DNA from: Armatimonadota bacterium
GTDB lineage: Bacteria; Armatimonadota; UBA5829
Assembly: GCA_023398345.1 (NCBI GenBank)
Contig: JAEWSK010000256.1
Span: forward strand, 1-6,434
Length of the DNA stretch: 6,434 bases
Reading direction: 5' to 3'
The notes under the pieces: model-generated
Seen by the model: the letters and a program-made list of their open reading frames with translations, nothing else
Database searches by the model: none
What the model was told of the DNA's origin: nothing
Translations under genes and position numbers: made by a program
In this document: positions 4,760 to 6,434 of the stretch, in pieces
Layout: the number at the start of each line of letters is the position of its first letter
Position numbering within the stretch: position 1 is the stretch's first letter

Positions 4760-6434
4760 TTACGCATGCGCCTTTGGCAGTGAAGCCAACTCCGCTTTAT
4801 CGGACAATTTTGAGTAAAGGCTCTTTCTAAGTTCAAGCACCCGCGCGCTTGCTTCGTCTATGGACACTTCTTCCTTGCTTTTATCCGAGCGCAGCCTCAC
4901 CTCTACCTTGCCTTCGCCGGCTAACCGACCTGCGACCACTTGGATCGGCGTGCCGATTAGATCGGCGTCTTTAAATTTGACCCCCGGCCTTTCGTCGCGC
5001 TCGTCGAGCAGCACATCGACACCGGCTTGCTGCAACTCTTCGTAAAGTCGCGTCGCCGCACTGCACTGTGCTTCATCGTCGGAGTTGAGCAGTATCACAG
5101 CTACCTCAAACGGAGCGACGCTGATCGGCCAGACCATTCCGTCGGTATCTGAGTTTGCTTCTGGAATAGCTGCCAGCATGCGGCTGACGCCCATACCGTA
5201 GCAGCCCATTACAAATGGCTTTTCTTTGCCGTCGTCATCGAGAAATTTTGCGTTCATGGACTCGGAATAAATCGTGCCGAGTTTGAAAATATGGCCGAGT
5301 TCCATACCGCGCTTTGCAGTCAATTCCGCACCGCACTTTGCGCACGCATCGCCTTTGGACGCCACCCGCAAATCGGCGTATTCTGCAATTTCAAAGTCGC
5401 GCCCAATATTGACGTTGATGTAGTGCGCATCGGTTTTGTTTGCGCCGACTACGAAGTTGGACATATTCGCAAGTTCGCGATCTGCGATGATTCTTGCGCC
5501 CTTTAGTCCTACAGGGCCCGCGAAGCCTACTTGCGCGCCAGTGAGATTTTCGATTGTTTCAGCGTCCGCCATCTCAATTTTCTTGACGCCAAGCGCGCGC
5601 ATTAGTTTTGGTTCGTTAAGTTCGCGATCCCCACGCACCAGTGCGGCAACAATCGCATTATCGGTTTTGTATATGAGCGTCTTGACCAGCTTTTTGGGCG
5701 ACTTTTTAAGAAGAGACGTCACCTGCTCAATTGTCCGTGTGTTCGGTGTGTCCACCAATTCCATATCGAGCAGTTCAACTTCACCGGACTTTGCGGGTCG
5801 TTCGCCAATTTCGCATTTTTCCGCATTTGCAGCGTAGCCGCACTTGGGGCATACGAGCACTGTGTCTTCGCCCGCGTCGGCAATTGCCATATATTCTTGG
5901 CTGTCCTTGCCGCCGATAGCGCCTGAATCGGCTTCTACTGCCAGCGTGTCAAGCCCGCAGCGCGCAAATATCCGCGAAAACGCGACATACATTTTGTCAT
6001 AAGCGCGGTCGAGATCTTCCCAGTTGCGGTCGAATGTGTATGAGTCCAGCATTATGAATTCGCGACCCCGCACCACGCCTCCGCGCGGCCTTGGTTCATC
6101 CCGCCCCTTTGTTTGAATTTGATATAGATTAAGGGGCAGTTCGCGATATGATCGCACGTCGCGCCGGACAATATCGGTGATGATCTCTTCATGCGTGAAG
6201 CCTATGGAATAGTCGCGGTCACTGCGATCTTTGAACTTAAACAGGACATCGAGTTCCCATCGACCGCTCTCTTGATAGAGTTCGGCGGGAACCATCGCGG
6301 GCATAAGCAGTTCCTGCGCGTCTTGAGCGTCCATCTCCTCGCGCACGATTTTCTCGATCTTCTTAATTACTCTATAGCCAAGCGGCAAATAATCATATAT
6401 TCCTGCTCCCACGCGGCGTATGAACCCCGCGCGA
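4760..6434 (-). CDS. proS: Prolyl-tRNA synthetase, bacterial type with editing domain (N-terminus cut by window edge)
   Basis: Charges tRNA-Pro with proline in the cytoplasm. The frame continues to the edge: RAGFIRRVGAGIYDYLPLGY at the edge aligns with [20 protein letters not shown] of E. coli ProS, so roughly 25 residues are missing. The GTG at 6412, called residue 1 here, is an internal Val. Class II elements include ELYQESGRWE (44-53), THEE (73-76), motif 2 RPRGGVVRGREF (108-119) and motif 3 GCYGMGVSR (403-411). Between motifs 2 and 3 lies the INS editing domain that hydrolyses Ala-tRNA-Pro (about 222-345), with the conserved Lys in KLVKTL (241-246). CPKCGYAANAE (188-198) and CAKCG (357-361) bracket this insert and could form a zinc site. 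The anticodon-binding domain follows from about 430, with VAPFEV and GTPIQVVAG. Leu122 replaces the usual Lys in the MKDSYSF motif. It heads the proS-mgtC-sugar epimerase run; its promoter is outside the window. Confidence 0.96.
   Translation of the reverse strand, partial: RAGFIRRVGAGIYDYLPLGYRVIKKIEKIVREEMDAQDAQELLMPAMVPAELYQESGRWELDVLFKFKDRSDRDYSIGFTHEEIITDIVRRDVRSYRELPLNLYQIQTKGRDEPRPRGGVVRGREFIMLDSYTFDRNWEDLDRAYDKMYVAFSRIFARCGLDTLAVEADSGAIGGKDSQEYMAIADAGEDTVLVCPKCGYAANAEKCEIGERPAKSGEVELLDMELVDTPNTRTIEQVTSLLKKSPKKLVKTLIYKTDNAIVAALVRGDRELNEPKLMRALGVKKIEMADAETIENLTGAQVGFAGPVGLKGARIIADRELANMSNFVVGANKTDAHYINVNIGRDFEIAEYADLRVASKGDACAKCGAELTAKRGMELGHIFKLGTIYSESMNAKFLDDDGKEKPFVMGCYGMGVSRMLAAIPEANSDTDGMVWPISVAPFEVAVILLNSDDEAQCSAATRLYEELQQAGVDVLLDERDERPGVKFKDADLIGTPIQVVAGRLAGEGKVEVRLRSDKSKEEVSIDEASARVLELRKSLYSKLSDKAELASLPKAHA

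Noticed and set aside
5436..5837. Plus-strand open frame of 133 codons opposite proS.
   Set aside because: It is antisense to the conserved ProS editing domain, low in complexity (Ser-rich), and has no supporting family signature.
6410..6412. GTG as the start codon of prolyl-tRNA synthetase.
   Set aside because: The frame stays open to the window edge and the seven residues upstream (RAGFIRR) match conserved ProS sequence, so this is an internal Val.
1..6434. Mobile elements, CRISPR arrays, tRNA genes or long direct repeats.
   Set aside because: Nearly every base is assigned to an ordinary gene, intergenic gaps are under 50 bases, and I saw no repeated units, transposase motifs or tRNA-like folds.

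Overview
The window looks like ordinary bacterial chromosome with a mid-range base composition and tightly packed genes. It has no mobile element, CRISPR array, tRNA or rRNA that I can see. An exported S13 D,D-peptidase with a Sec signal peptide, a dipeptide epimerase of the cell-wall recycling type and a GalE-like sugar epimerase fit a peptidoglycan-containing, probably diderm bacterium. The phylum cannot be settled from these genes; an under-sampled lineage such as Armatimonadota is only a guess.

Layout. (1) Positions 1-558, plus strand: the C-terminal 185 residues of a MarC-family membrane protein whose start lies left of the window. (2) 583-2010, minus strand: a complete D-alanyl-D-alanine carboxypeptidase/endopeptidase (PBP4/DacB type), convergent with marC across 24 bases. 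(3) A 48-base divergent gap at 2011-2058. (4) 2059-3153, plus strand: a complete L-Ala-D/L-Glu-type dipeptide epimerase of the enolase superfamily. (5) 3085-4029, minus strand: a GalE-like NAD-dependent epimerase whose 3' end overlaps the dipeptide epimerase tail-to-tail by 69 bases. (6) 4074-4730, minus strand: an MgtC/SapB-family membrane protein. (7) 4760-6434, minus strand: prolyl-tRNA synthetase, running off the right edge and lacking its N-terminus. Genes 7, 6 and 5 read in the same direction with gaps of 29 and 44 bases, so they probably form one transcription unit in the order proS-mgtC-epimerase.

Functional links. The divergent pair dacB/dipeptide epimerase is the clearest: one trims and cuts peptidoglycan peptides outside the membrane, the other converts the L-Ala-D-Glu released in muropeptide breakdown into a form that normal peptidases can use. 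The proS-mgtC-epimerase run shows no obvious shared pathway.

The most interesting signal is in the divergent gap. A near-perfect extended -10 element (TGGTATAAT) ends only 6 bases before the epimerase ATG, and no Shine-Dalgarno sequence lies between them. This predicts a leaderless mRNA, although mgtC and the sugar epimerase have normal Shine-Dalgarno sites. I found no convincing new multi-gene system here.
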